DNA of 64,000 bases from Hydrogenophilales bacterium (GCA_023258975.1 JAHFRD010000009.1:1-64000), one strand, 5' to 3'. Positions 18,424 to 27,125 are shown, numbered from the stretch's first letter. Notes: generated from the letters alone by a model not told the origin. Translations and numbers: made by a program.

Positions 18424-19653
18424 TCATGGCCGCCCTGGATGCACGGGATGAACAGGAATATCACGCATGGGAAGGAAGGGCCGGATAGCCTCCGGCCGCA
18501 TGATTTCCGGCCTTTGAAAATCCGGGTGCGGAACCATGAAGGGTTCGATGCCGGGCTGCATCGGCTTGTCGCCGGGGGACGACGGATGGATGCCTCCTCC
18601 CACGGGGCGGGCCGGAGTTTCCGGGTAGACCCGTTCGGCGACGATACGGCCGTCCGGCGCCATTCGCGCCGAAACCTGTATTCGACTGCCTGGCTCGGGC
18701 GGCGCGCCGGCTTCGCCGTCGAATACACCCGGCAACCAGGTCATGGCGATGCCGTCCACATTCAGCGCATGGCCGCTCGCTTCGCGCACATAGCCTTGCA
18801 GATTCAGCGTTCGTATCGGCCGTACGAACGCCGTGGCGGGATCGACCCGCACGGTATCGGCGAGCAACACACCCCGCGACAGGCGCCCGCGCACCTGAAC
18901 TTCGACTCCGGCCCGGGGCGGGCGGGCGCCGGCGGGCACCCTGATCTCCTGTTCGCCGATGTGGAAGCCGTTTTCCGAGAGACCGCCGACCGGCCCGGTG
19001 ATGCGCTCGCCGCCGCCCCCACGCAGGCGGGCCACGCGGGTGGCGACGATCTCGCCATCGGGCTGGCGGTTGCCGCTAACGAGCAGCCGATCCCCGATGT
19101 GGATGGATCGCATGGCCTCCTCCGGCAGGCGCAGGGTTTGCCCAAGGATGCGCAAGGTGCCGGCGCCGATGTTCAACTGTTCCACCGGCCCCGCCAGGGC
19201 ATGCAGCACCGAGATGGCTTCGGCCTGGTAGGTATGCTCGTCCGCAGCCGGCCGGGCGGTGACCGTGACGATCTGCCCCAGCGCCAGTTCACCGGCGCGC
19301 GCCGCCAGCCCATCCACATGGGTCGGGGTATCGCTGTCGTACTGAATCCGCTGGCCGTTTACGCAGATGCTGCCATAGCCGGCGATAACACCGATGATGC
19401 CGGTGCCGCCGATGCCCTCCTCACCGCCACCGTGGCCGGTGCCGCCGATGCCATCCCCGCCGTGGCCGGTGCCGCCGATGCCTTCGTCGTCCCCGGAAGG
19501 CGTTTTCGCCTCCGCGAGGGCGAGTACCGGCCCCGCTACCCAGCGCTTGCCGATACAGGGGTTGGCGGCGAACCCGGCGCCGGAGAAGACGAGCGCGGCG
19601 AGCAGAAGGAGGGCGCCCGGCCAGGCGCGCTCAGATTCGCGGCTTCGGGTCAT
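18424..19653 (-). CDS. DUF5666-type secreted protein with Gly-rich repeats
   Basis: 409-residue exported protein with a signal peptide (FSGAGFAA). A Gly-rich stretch of GIGGTGHGG units (about residues 57-85) is followed by ICVNGQRIQYDSD and several small beta-rich OB-like modules (for example TLRILGQTL and GFHIGEQEIRV), the pattern of DUF5666 proteins. The tail is Pro-rich. Function is unknown. It overlaps the end of the upstream DUF6502 gene by 23 bases, so the pair is probably co-translated. Confidence 0.75.
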   Translation of the reverse strand: MTRSRESERAWPGALLLLAALVFSGAGFAANPCIGKRWVAGPVLALAEAKTPSGDDEGIGGTGHGGDGIGGTGHGGGEEGIGGTGIIGVIAGYGSICVNGQRIQYDSDTPTHVDGLAARAGELALGQIVTVTARPAADEHTYQAEAISVLHALAGPVEQLNIGAGTLRILGQTLRLPEEAMRSIHIGDRLLVSGNRQPDGEIVATRVARLRGGGGERITGPVGGLSENGFHIGEQEIRVPAGARPPRAGVEVQVRGRLSRGVLLADTVRVDPATAFVRPIRTLNLQGYVREASGHALNVDGIAMTWLPGVFDGEAGAPPEPGSRIQVSARMAPDGRIVAERVYPETPARPVGGGIHPSSPGDKPMQPGIEPFMVPHPDFQRPEIMRPEAIRPFLPMRDIPVHPVHPGRP

Positions 19654-20497
19654 GCGTGGCCTGCTCCGTGCTGTAGAAATAAATGCCGAAGGTCATGCGC
19701 AGCCCGCCACCAACCCGCGACTTTTTCAATTCCCGCGCCCGCCGGTTGATGGTGTGCAGAGCGTCCATGCCCAGCCGCTCGGACAGATCGGCCAGCTCCG
19801 CGATGGCGGCCGGATCCAGGCCGCCGGAATAGACGATGCGATCAAGAAACGGCGGCTGTCCATCGAGGACGTTGTGGGTGGCTGCGGCCATGTGATCGTG
19901 CAGATTGCGGCCAAGGTAGAAGACTTTTTCATCGAATCCCTTTTCCGGCACGAACGCGCCGGTACGCAGCACGACCCGATCCGCCGCATCCACTTCCACC
20001 AGGCCCAGGCGCAGCCATTCGTCCAGCACCGCGCGCGCGCGGATGTCCTTGGATTCCTCCTCCACCAGGCGCTCGAACGAGGGGCCACCATCGGCGGCGA
20101 ACCTGGGCAGGGGGCGCGGACGCCCCGCCTCGTCCAGGTAATCGCCGGTGCCGCACCAGCGCGCCACCAGCCGGGCGCCGAACGACACGTTGGGCGGCGG
20201 CGTGTCGGCGTCCTCCGGCTGACTCGCCAGGCGGCGCACATCCTTGCGATGCACGCCGGTGAGCAAACTCAGGCGGCTATCGGTCTGGCGCTTGCCCGCC
20301 AAGGTGAAATCGCTGGCGGCGACGTCCAGGTAGATGGATTTCAACAGGTTGGCGAGATAGGGGTAGGTGACGCCCTTGGCCAGAAGCAGACGCACCAAGG
20401 GCCGCAACAAGTGCGTGAGGGCACGTACCAGCGCCGAATTCACCGCCAGCCCCGGTGCCGAGCCGGGCAGCGCCTGATTGGAAGCTTCGGGGTTCAT
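19631..20497 (-). CDS. DUF6502-like protein with helix-turn-helix-like segment
   Basis: 288-residue protein without signal peptide. The N-terminal third contains GVTYPYLANLLKSIY and TDSRLSLLTGVHRKDVRRL, which read like a DNA-binding helix-turn-helix region. The rest is alpha-helical. I assign it to the DUF6502 family on general resemblance and because it accompanies a DUF5666 gene, a common pairing. The ATG at 20497 is chosen; an in-frame start 14 codons upstream would lie within the palindrome region. It is the first gene of the leftward operon, next to three palindromes at 20522-20600, and is a candidate for their binding protein. Confidence 0.7.
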   Translation of the reverse strand: MNPEASNQALPGSAPGLAVNSALVRALTHLLRPLVRLLLAKGVTYPYLANLLKSIYLDVAASDFTLAGKRQTDSRLSLLTGVHRKDVRRLASQPEDADTPPPNVSFGARLVARWCGTGDYLDEAGRPRPLPRFAADGGPSFERLVEEESKDIRARAVLDEWLRLGLVEVDAADRVVLRTGAFVPEKGFDEKVFYLGRNLHDHMAAATHNVLDGQPPFLDRIVYSGGLDPAAIAELADLSERLGMDALHTINRRARELKKSRVGGGLRMTFGIYFYSTEQATHDPKPRI

Positions 20498-20521
20498 GCG
20501 GCAAGTATCGCATGACTGCGT

Positions 20522-20600
20522 GGGAATATTTCCCAACAATCATTGACATGGGAAATTTTCCCGCATATCGTGCAACCCAGATGTTGTGGGAATATTTCCC
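20522..20600. promoter_or_regulatory. Three GGGAA-N3-TTCCC palindromes in a divergent promoter region
   Basis: Sites at 20522-20534, 20550-20562 and 20588-20600 each have perfect GGGAA / TTCCC arms around three bases (TAT, ATT, TAT). Centres are 28 and 38 bases apart. They lie between the DUF6502 start at 20497 and the PqqD-like start at 20666, so one regulator probably controls both operons. I know no bacterial regulator with this site. Confidence 0.75.
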
Positions 20601-20665
20601 GCCGACAAGACAAACGGATTTGCCCTTGAAATCACCCGAGTTCAAAGGCACGAGGAGAAAGGGCG

Positions 20666-20959
20666 GTGTCATTGAAAGATCACAACGAAGTGGACGGCAT
20701 GCCGCCGTCCCGGTTTCCCTCGGCCGAAATCCTGTCCATGCTGGCGATCTCGAATAGCGGTTTTGTCTTCGACCCCGTCTCCGGCGCCAGTTACACGGTG
20801 AATGCCAGCGGCCTGGCGATACTCGACCTGCTGCGCGGCGGCTGCGCCGGGGTGGAGGAAGCCGTCGGCAAGCTTGGCGAGGCGTTCGACGCCCCCGCAG
20901 GCGTGTTGGAGCGCGATGTGATCGAATTCGCCGCTCGTTTGCGCGCCCTCTTCCGGTGA
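20666..20959 (+). CDS. PqqD-like peptide-recognition protein
   Basis: 97-residue protein resembling PqqD-family chaperones: SNSGFVFDPVSGASYTVNASGLAILDLLRGG followed by a helical half with a spaced Asp/Glu pattern (VLERDVIEFAARL). PqqD-like RRE domains bind leader peptides of ribosomally made, modified peptides. The GTG start has AGGAG eight bases upstream. It ends overlapping the ATP-grasp gene (GTGA). It is the first gene of a six-gene operon behind the palindrome cluster. Confidence 0.8.
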   Translation: MSLKDHNEVDGMPPSRFPSAEILSMLAISNSGFVFDPVSGASYTVNASGLAILDLLRGGCAGVEEAVGKLGEAFDAPAGVLERDVIEFAARLRALFR

Positions 20960-22014
20960 GCGCCCGCCACGCGCTGACCGTCGCGGTCACCGGCATCAAC
21001 GCGCGGGCGGACAACCCCGGGCCGGGCCTGGCGGTGGCGCGTTGCCTCAAGGAGTCGGCGCACCTGGACGTGCGGGTGGTCGGATTGGCCTATGACGCTT
21101 TCGACCCCGGCCTCTATCTGCCCGAGTGGTGCGACGCGGCGTATCTGCTGCCCTACCCCTCCGCCGGCGAAGAGGCGTTCATGGCGCGGCTGGCCGAATT
21201 GCACGAAACCACGGCGTTCGACGTGCTGATTCCCTGCCTGGACGCGGAATTGCCGATCCTGGCGCGGCTGGCCCCCTGGCTGGAAGAACGCGGCATCGTG
21301 GCCATGCTGCCCACGGTGGAGCAGATCCGCCTGCGCGCGAAGGATCGCCTGGCCGATCTGGCGCGCGAGGCGGGCATTGCCTGCCCGGAGACGAAAAGCC
21401 TGTTCCGCGAAGATTTTTTCCATGCCTGCTCGGGCGAGGGCTGGCATTGGCCGCTGGTGGTGAAGGGCTTGTTCTATGACGCCAAAGTGGCCCACGGCCC
21501 GGCGGAAGCGGTGGCGGCGTTCCGGCGCATCGCCGGGGAATGGGGGCTGCCGATACTGGCGCAGCAATTCTCGCCGGGCGAGGAGATCAACCTCACGGGG
21601 CTGGGCGATGGCGAAGGCCGTCTGGTGGGCGCGGTGATGATGAAAAAGCGCGCGCTGACCGACAAAGGCAAGGCCTGGGCGGGCATTTCCATCCATGACA
21701 CGGCCCTGCTCGACGCCGCGCGCCGCCTGGTGGCCGCCACGCGCTGGCGCGGCCCGCTGGAAGTGGAGGTGATGCGCGCCGCCGACGGCACGCTCTCCCT
21801 CATCGAAATCAACCCGCGCTTTCCCGCCTGGGTCTATCTCTCCGCCGGCGTCGGCCGCAATCTGCCCGAGACCCTGGTGCGCCTCGCCCTGGGCGAAACC
21901 CTGGCCGAATTGCCGCCCGCCCCGGCGGGCACCCTGTTCATCCGTTATGCCCTGGAGGCCATCGTGCCATTGTCGGATTTCGATGCCGTGGTCACCCAAG
22001 GGGAGCGCGGCTGA
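20956..22014 (+). CDS. ATP-grasp ligase
   Basis: 352-residue ATP-grasp enzyme. An N-terminal nucleotide-fold lobe (VAVTGINARADNPGPGLAVAR) leads to ATP-binding residues in WPLVVKGLF, the Gln/Glu of LAQQFSPGEEINL, and the metal-binding GPLEVEVMR ... LIEINPRFPAW. Such enzymes join a carboxylate to an amine or thiol through an acyl phosphate. It is flanked by a PqqD-like gene (four-base overlap) and a decarboxylase gene one base downstream. The substrate is unknown; an amino acid, polyamine or peptide are all possible. Confidence 0.85.
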   Translation: MSARHALTVAVTGINARADNPGPGLAVARCLKESAHLDVRVVGLAYDAFDPGLYLPEWCDAAYLLPYPSAGEEAFMARLAELHETTAFDVLIPCLDAELPILARLAPWLEERGIVAMLPTVEQIRLRAKDRLADLAREAGIACPETKSLFREDFFHACSGEGWHWPLVVKGLFYDAKVAHGPAEAVAAFRRIAGEWGLPILAQQFSPGEEINLTGLGDGEGRLVGAVMMKKRALTDKGKAWAGISIHDTALLDAARRLVAATRWRGPLEVEVMRAADGTLSLIEINPRFPAWVYLSAGVGRNLPETLVRLALGETLAELPPAPAGTLFIRYALEAIVPLSDFDAVVTQGERG

Positions 22015-22015
22015 G

Positions 22016-23398
22016 ATGCAAGCAACCATGAAAAAACCCTGGATCACCCCCACCCTGGTCGCCCACGGCGGCGGCCTCAACAAGTTCGGCGCGACGCGCC
22101 ACCACCAGGTCACAGAGCGCATCGCCGAGGTTCCGGTGGCGGATCTGGCGCGCCGATTCGGCTCGCCGCTGTTCGTGCTGTCCGAGGCGCGCCTGCGCGA
22201 GAACGCCGCCCGGCTCAAGGCCGCCTTCGCGCACCGCTGGCCGAAGATGGTTCACGCCTGGTCCTACAAGACCAATTACCTGGGCGCGGTGTGCAACACC
22301 CTGCATCAGGAGGGCTACATCGCCGAAGTGGTCTCCGCCTTCGAATACGAGAAGGCGCGCGGCCTGGGGGTGCCGGGCGAACGCATCGTCTTCAACGGCC
22401 CGCACAAGCCGCGCGTGGCGCTGGAGCGGGCGGCTCGGGAAGGCGCGCGCATCCACATCGACAACCTGGACGAGCTGTATCTGCTCGAAGAAGTGGCCGA
22501 GGGCCTGGACATGACGGTGCCGGTGGCGATCCGCCTCAATTTCGATACCGGTTTCAGCGACCCCTGGAGCCGCTTCGGCTTCAACCTGGAATCCGGCCAG
22601 GCCCTGGACGCGGCGCGCCGGGTGGCGGACAGCCCGCGCCTGAAGCTGACCGGCCTGCATACCCATATCGGCACCTTCGTCACCGACCCGCGCGCTTACG
22701 CCGCCGCCGCCGGCATCCTGTGCGCGTTCATGGATACCGTGGAGGCGGAAACCCGCGCGGTGATCGAATACCTGGATATGGGCGGCGGCTTTGCCTCGAA
22801 CAACGCTCTACAGGGGGTCTATCTGCCGCCCGAGCAGATCGTCCCGGCGCCGGAGCAATACGCCGAGGCGATTTGCGACGCCCTCATGGCCGGCACCCGC
22901 GCCCGCGAAGCGCGGGGGCGGGCCAAGCCCACCCTGATCCTGGAAACCGGGCGCGCCGTGGTGGACGACGCCGAGTGGCTCATCGCCGGCGTGGTGGCCA
23001 ACAAGCGCCTGCCGGACGGGCGGCGCGGCGTGGTGCTGGATGCCGGGGTCAATGTCCTGTTCACGGCCTATTGGTACCACCACGACGTGCGTCCGGTGCG
23101 CTGGCCGGACGGCATCGCCGAGGAGACCGTGTTGTACGGCCCGCTGTGCATGAACATCGACATCATGCGCCAGAGCATCCAGTTGCCGCCGCTGGCCCTG
23201 GGCGACAAATTGGTCTTCCACCCGGTGGGCGCTTACAACAACACCCAGTGGATGCAGTTCATCGAATACCGCCCGGCGGTGGTGATGGTGATGCGCGACG
23301 GCGGCGTGGAAGTGGTGCGGGAACGGGAAGACCTGGCTTGCGTGACGCGGCAGGAACGCATCCCGGCGCGGCTGGCCCAGCCTTTCGGGAAGCCGTAG
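22016..23398 (+). CDS. PLP-dependent decarboxylase (diaminopimelate/ornithine decarboxylase-like)
   Basis: 460-residue fold-type III PLP enzyme related to LysA. Family landmarks are the PLP lysine in AWSYKTNY, GLHTHIG, the phosphate loop MGGGFA, ETGRAV, and the active-site Cys in YGPLCMNID, then YNNTQWMQF. The first 20 residues after MQAT are extra and read KKPWITPTLVAHGGG, fitting W-x2-P-x-L-x3-G, close to the leader motif of lasso-type peptide precursors (Y-x2-P-x-L-x3-G). ATG 22016 or 22028 could be used. The product may be a decarboxylated amino acid or polyamine; this is not decidable here. Confidence 0.85.
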   Translation: MQATMKKPWITPTLVAHGGGLNKFGATRHHQVTERIAEVPVADLARRFGSPLFVLSEARLRENAARLKAAFAHRWPKMVHAWSYKTNYLGAVCNTLHQEGYIAEVVSAFEYEKARGLGVPGERIVFNGPHKPRVALERAAREGARIHIDNLDELYLLEEVAEGLDMTVPVAIRLNFDTGFSDPWSRFGFNLESGQALDAARRVADSPRLKLTGLHTHIGTFVTDPRAYAAAAGILCAFMDTVEAETRAVIEYLDMGGGFASNNALQGVYLPPEQIVPAPEQYAEAICDALMAGTRAREARGRAKPTLILETGRAVVDDAEWLIAGVVANKRLPDGRRGVVLDAGVNVLFTAYWYHHDVRPVRWPDGIAEETVLYGPLCMNIDIMRQSIQLPPLALGDKLVFHPVGAYNNTQWMQFIEYRPAVVMVMRDGGVEVVREREDLACVTRQERIPARLAQPFGKP

Positions 23399-23410
23399 GA
23401 GAACCGCCCC

Positions 23411-25591
23411 GTGAGAACGGTTCCGATCCGCCTGGCGGCTGGCTGGCTTTCCGCCCATGCCGGTGTGCTCTACGCGGAGAACCGCGCGGCCAGCCTGTTG
23501 TGCGTGGCGGCCTCGGCGCTGTATCCGCGCGTGCTGCTCGGGGGCCTGGCGGCGCTGCTGCTGGCGCAGGCGTGGATTCTGGCCCTGGGCCTGGCGAATA
23601 TCGCGCGCCCCGGCATACGCATCAATGCCCTGCTCACCGGCCTGGCCCTGGCCGCGTTGTGGGCACCGGACGGAGCATGGTGGCTGATCTTTCCCCTGGC
23701 GGTCTCGCTCGGTGTGCTGTTCAGCGTGACCCTGGGCGAGTGGCTGTGGCGGGCCGGCAGCCTGCCGGCCCTGTCGTTGCCGTTCAGCCTGGCCGTCTGG
23801 GCCGCCCTGCCGGTGCTGGGCGGCATGGCCCCGGCCATACCCGAGTTGCCCTTTCCCCTTGCGGCCGATCACCCGCTCTCCGCCTTCCTCTCCAGCCTGG
23901 GCTGGATCTTCCTTTCGCCGCATCCCGTTTCCGGCGCACTGGTGCTGGCGGCCCTGCTCGCCACTTCGCGCTGGCTTGCCTTGCTGGCGGTCGCGGGTTA
24001 CGCGGTGGGCCAGGCCGCCATGTCCGTGCTGGCCCCCGAGTCCGCCGGGCCGGGCCTGGCCTTCAACTTTCCCTTGGCGGCGATGGCAGTGGGGGGGGTG
24101 TACTGCCTGCCGGGCCTGGGCAGTTTCGTTCTCGGCATGGTCGCCGCGCTGCTCGCGGCCCTCGCCGCCGCCGCTTTCGCCCAGGTCTTCCTGGGCAGCG
24201 GCGCGCCGGCGCTGTCGGCCCCCTTCGTCGCCGCCGCCCTGCTCATCCTGGCGGTGGCGCGCCACGCCCGCCGAGGCGTGACCCCCATGCTGGCCCACCC
24301 GGCCCTGCCAGAGCGGCACGCCGAGGCCGCGCGCCTGGCGGAGAGCCGCCTGGGGGCGCCGGGCAGCCTGCCGCTGGCCCCCCCGTTCCTGGGGCAATGG
24401 CAGGTCTATCAGGGCTTCGACGGCGCCCATACCCATCGCGGCCCCTGGCGACACGCCCTGGATTTCTTCCTCTCGCGGGAGGGCAAGAGTTATCGCGGCG
24501 AGGGCGAGCGCCTCGACGACTACCTGTGTTGGGGCCTGCCGGTCGTAGCACCCATCGCGGGCGAGGTCGTCGCGGTTCGCGATGGCCTGCCCGATAACTC
24601 GCCGGGGCAGGTGGCAAGCCGGGTGGAGCAAGACGCCAACTGGGGCAACCATGTCGTCATCCGCGCTGCCTCCGGCCCGCATGTCTGGCTGGCGCATCTG
24701 CGCCAGGGCAGCGTGGGGGTGCAAGCGGGCGCCTGGGTGCGCCTGGGCGAGGTGGTGGGCGCCTGCGGCAATTCCGGCCGATCGCCGCAGCCGCATTTGC
24801 ATCTGCACGTACAACCCGGCCCCGAGGCGGGGGAGGTGAGCCTGCCGTTTCACCTCGACAACATCCTCACAAGCGATGAAGCGAGTGGCCATCGCTGGCA
24901 TCTGGCCCATGTGCCAGGCCGGGGGAAAAGCGTGGCGAGCGCCGTGCCGGAAACGGCATTGGCCCGCGCACTGACCCTGCCGGTGGGGCGCCGCCTGGGT
25001 TTCGAGGTGCGCGCGGGGGCGAGTGAATGGCGCCCCTGGCAGGTCGAAGCCACCTTGACCCTGGCCGGGCAGGTGCGTCTGTCCAGTGAACACGCCGACA
25101 TCGCCGCCGTCAGCGGCCCCCACGCCTTCGCCCTGTATGACCGGCGTGGCGGCAAAGACCCGTGGCTCGATCTGTTCGCCCTGGCCCTGGGCCTCACGCC
25201 TTTCGCGGAAGCTGCGGAAAGCTGGGCGGATGCCCCGCCCGCGCGGCTGTTCCCCATGCGTTTGCCCGCCCGCCTGTTCCTGTGGGCCTTCCGCCCGCTG
25301 GGATGCAGCCTGGCAAGCCGATACCGCCGCAGCCGCGCGGCCTGGGGCTGGCGCCAGATCGGGCGGCATGAACTCAGCCTGCTGCCGGGCTGGCGCGAAA
25401 CGCTGGAAACCGAAGCCGAATTCACGCCAGACGGTCAATTCCGTCGCCTTGCCGCCCGTCTGGATGGGCTCACCCTGGAAATGCGCCAGGTCTTTCTCGC
25501 TCAGAAGCCGGACGAGGGCATCCCCGCCTGGCGGGTGAGCATGCCTCCCCCCCCTGTTTCCCCACCCCCCCTGAAAGGAGCAACACCATGA
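23411..25591 (+). CDS. Urea transporter-like membrane domain fused to M23 metallopeptidase
   Basis: 726-residue two-part protein. Residues about 1-300 have some ten hydrophobic segments with urea-transporter-like traits: two similar halves (AENRAASLLCVAASALYPR and PVSGALVLAALLATSRWL), GIRINALLTGLAL, and AFNFPLAAMAVGGVYCLPG with ALSAPFVAAALLIL. Residues about 335-480 are an M23/LytM domain with zinc ligands in RHALDFF and HLHLHVQ. A C-terminal domain of about 240 residues has no family I recognise. The start is GTG 23411 with AGGAG nine bases upstream. It overlaps the next gene by four bases. Confidence 0.78.
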   Translation: MRTVPIRLAAGWLSAHAGVLYAENRAASLLCVAASALYPRVLLGGLAALLLAQAWILALGLANIARPGIRINALLTGLALAALWAPDGAWWLIFPLAVSLGVLFSVTLGEWLWRAGSLPALSLPFSLAVWAALPVLGGMAPAIPELPFPLAADHPLSAFLSSLGWIFLSPHPVSGALVLAALLATSRWLALLAVAGYAVGQAAMSVLAPESAGPGLAFNFPLAAMAVGGVYCLPGLGSFVLGMVAALLAALAAAAFAQVFLGSGAPALSAPFVAAALLILAVARHARRGVTPMLAHPALPERHAEAARLAESRLGAPGSLPLAPPFLGQWQVYQGFDGAHTHRGPWRHALDFFLSREGKSYRGEGERLDDYLCWGLPVVAPIAGEVVAVRDGLPDNSPGQVASRVEQDANWGNHVVIRAASGPHVWLAHLRQGSVGVQAGAWVRLGEVVGACGNSGRSPQPHLHLHVQPGPEAGEVSLPFHLDNILTSDEASGHRWHLAHVPGRGKSVASAVPETALARALTLPVGRRLGFEVRAGASEWRPWQVEATLTLAGQVRLSSEHADIAAVSGPHAFALYDRRGGKDPWLDLFALALGLTPFAEAAESWADAPPARLFPMRLPARLFLWAFRPLGCSLASRYRRSRAAWGWRQIGRHELSLLPGWRETLETEAEFTPDGQFRRLAARLDGLTLEMRQVFLAQKPDEGIPAWRVSMPPPPVSPPPLKGATP

Positions 25592-26475
25592 CCCGTCTCG
25601 TTCGTACCACCCTGGGAATGACCTCTCTGCTGCTTGCCGGCACCGCCTGCGCGGCGGGAGAGTGGAGCCCCAGCCTTGGCGCCCAGGCCGCCTATGGCGC
25701 CTATTCCGGCTCACAGTTGCGCGACAGCTTCAGCAGCTATGGGCTCATCCTGTCTTCCGACTACCTGGAAAAAGGCGGCCTCACGCTTGGCTTGAACCAT
25801 ACCGATCTCGCTGCCAAGGGCGGCGCGCAAAACATCCGCCAGAACGCCCTGTTCGCCAGCGGGCGCATCCACGCCACGCCGGACAAACTGGCGGGGCGCC
25901 TGACCGCCCGTCTCGATCTGCACGCCATCGACAACAATGACACCAGCCGCGATAGCGACAGCGTGACCGCCATCGCGCCGCAGGTGAGCTATCTCTCGTT
26001 CGACAAAAAGCACTACTACGACCTGGGCTATGCCCACTCCTCGTACAAGAACGCCCTGTCGGTGAACCAGTGGACGCCCACCGTGGGTTTTGGCCTGAAC
26101 GAAGGCACGGACTGGGTGCTGTTGCGCGGCTGGCTGATCGACCCCTCCAATGCGGCGCGCGCCCAGGGCAAGAGTTCGACCCGCGGCCTGGAGGCGAAGT
26201 GGACGCACTGGCTGGCCGCCAACGCCGCGCGCGTCGACAACGTGAAACTGGGGCTGAACCTGGGAGAGCGCATCTATGCCGTGGACCCCGACGCCGGCAG
26301 CGTGGCGAATCTGGCGGACATCCAGCGGGGCGGCTTCAACCTGGGGGCGGAATGGAAACTGGGCCAGGGCATGAGCCTGCTTGCCTTGGCCGGGCAGGAT
26401 CGTTTCCGTAATGCCACCCTCGCCAACGACTACCGCCTGAACTACGCCTATCTCTGGGTGTCCGGGCAATGGTAA
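25588..26475 (+). CDS. Putative outer-membrane beta-barrel protein
   Basis: 295 residues with a signal peptide (AGTACAAG) and amphipathic strands such as KGGLTLGLNHTDLAAKG, YDLGYAHSSYKN and NYAYLWVSGQW, ending in Trp. It looks like a barrel of roughly 14-16 strands and probably sits in the outer membrane. The ATG overlaps the upstream TGA. The family is unknown. With the TPR protein downstream it could form an export or uptake path for the product of this operon. Confidence 0.65.
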   Translation: MTRLVRTTLGMTSLLLAGTACAAGEWSPSLGAQAAYGAYSGSQLRDSFSSYGLILSSDYLEKGGLTLGLNHTDLAAKGGAQNIRQNALFASGRIHATPDKLAGRLTARLDLHAIDNNDTSRDSDSVTAIAPQVSYLSFDKKHYYDLGYAHSSYKNALSVNQWTPTVGFGLNEGTDWVLLRGWLIDPSNAARAQGKSSTRGLEAKWTHWLAANAARVDNVKLGLNLGERIYAVDPDAGSVANLADIQRGGFNLGAEWKLGQGMSLLALAGQDRFRNATLANDYRLNYAYLWVSGQW

Positions 26476-26489
26476 GGCGGGAAGACACC

Positions 26490-27092
26490 ATGAAACGCCT
26501 CGCCACCCCCCTGCTCGCCCTGTTCTGCCTGACCGCGCAGGCGGACGAGGGCGCCTGGCAGAAATCCTACGTCCTGGAAGCCGCCGGCAAATACGCCGAT
26601 GCCGAAGGGGTGCTCAACGCCCTGGCCAACGGCCCCGACGCCGATTTCGCCCTGATGCGCAGCGGCTGGCTCGCGTATCGCGATGGCAGCTACAACGAGG
26701 CCGTCACGCACTATCAGCGGGCGTTGGAACGCAATCCGAAATCCCTGGAAGCGCGCAACGGCATCACCCTGCCCCTGCTGGCACAACAACGCTGGCGCGA
26801 GGCCGCCATGTACGCGCGCCAGACCATCGCGGAATCGGCCTGGGATTACACCGCCCATGTGCGCCTGCTGGTGGCCGAGGAGGGCCTGCGCGACTGGCGC
26901 GGCATGGCGGAACACGCCAAGCACCTGGCCGAGCGTTACCCGGCGGACGCCACCGCCTGGGTCTACCTGGCCCGCGCCCAGGCCTGGCTGGGCAATGTGC
27001 GCGAGGCGGGAAACGCCTACCGCCGGGTGCTGGCCCGCTACCCTGGACAGGCGGAGGCAGCCGCGTATCTGGCAAAAAATGGGGCGGGCTAG
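26490..27092 (+). CDS. Exported TPR protein
   Basis: 200-residue protein with a signal peptide (LLALFCLTAQA) followed by four or five tetratricopeptide repeats, for example GKYADAEGVLNALANGP, GSYNEAVTHYQRALERNPKSLEARNG and GNVREAGNAYRRVLARYPGQAEA. It probably mediates protein contacts in the periplasm. The ATG at 26490 is preferred over the GTG at 26469 that overlaps the barrel gene, because it starts a clean signal peptide. It is the last gene of the six-gene operon; a GC-rich hairpin 34 bases downstream may end it. Confidence 0.75.
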   Translation: MKRLATPLLALFCLTAQADEGAWQKSYVLEAAGKYADAEGVLNALANGPDADFALMRSGWLAYRDGSYNEAVTHYQRALERNPKSLEARNGITLPLLAQQRWREAAMYARQTIAESAWDYTAHVRLLVAEEGLRDWRGMAEHAKHLAERYPADATAWVYLARAQAWLGNVREAGNAYRRVLARYPGQAEAAAYLAKNGAG

Positions 27093-27125
27093 CGTAGGGT
27101 CATGGCGAAGTGGACGCATGCCCTT

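Noticed and set aside
25541-25577. C-tracts near the end of the UT-M23 gene as a phase switch
   Set aside because: The reading frame is intact and the tracts encode a Pro-rich tail right before the stop, where slippage would have little effect.
22808-25714. Very long minus-strand open frame opposite the decarboxylase and UT-M23 genes
   Set aside because: It is antisense to two genes with clear motifs, is rich in Arg/Gly/Gln as expected for a GC-driven shadow frame, and has no ribosome site or known domain.
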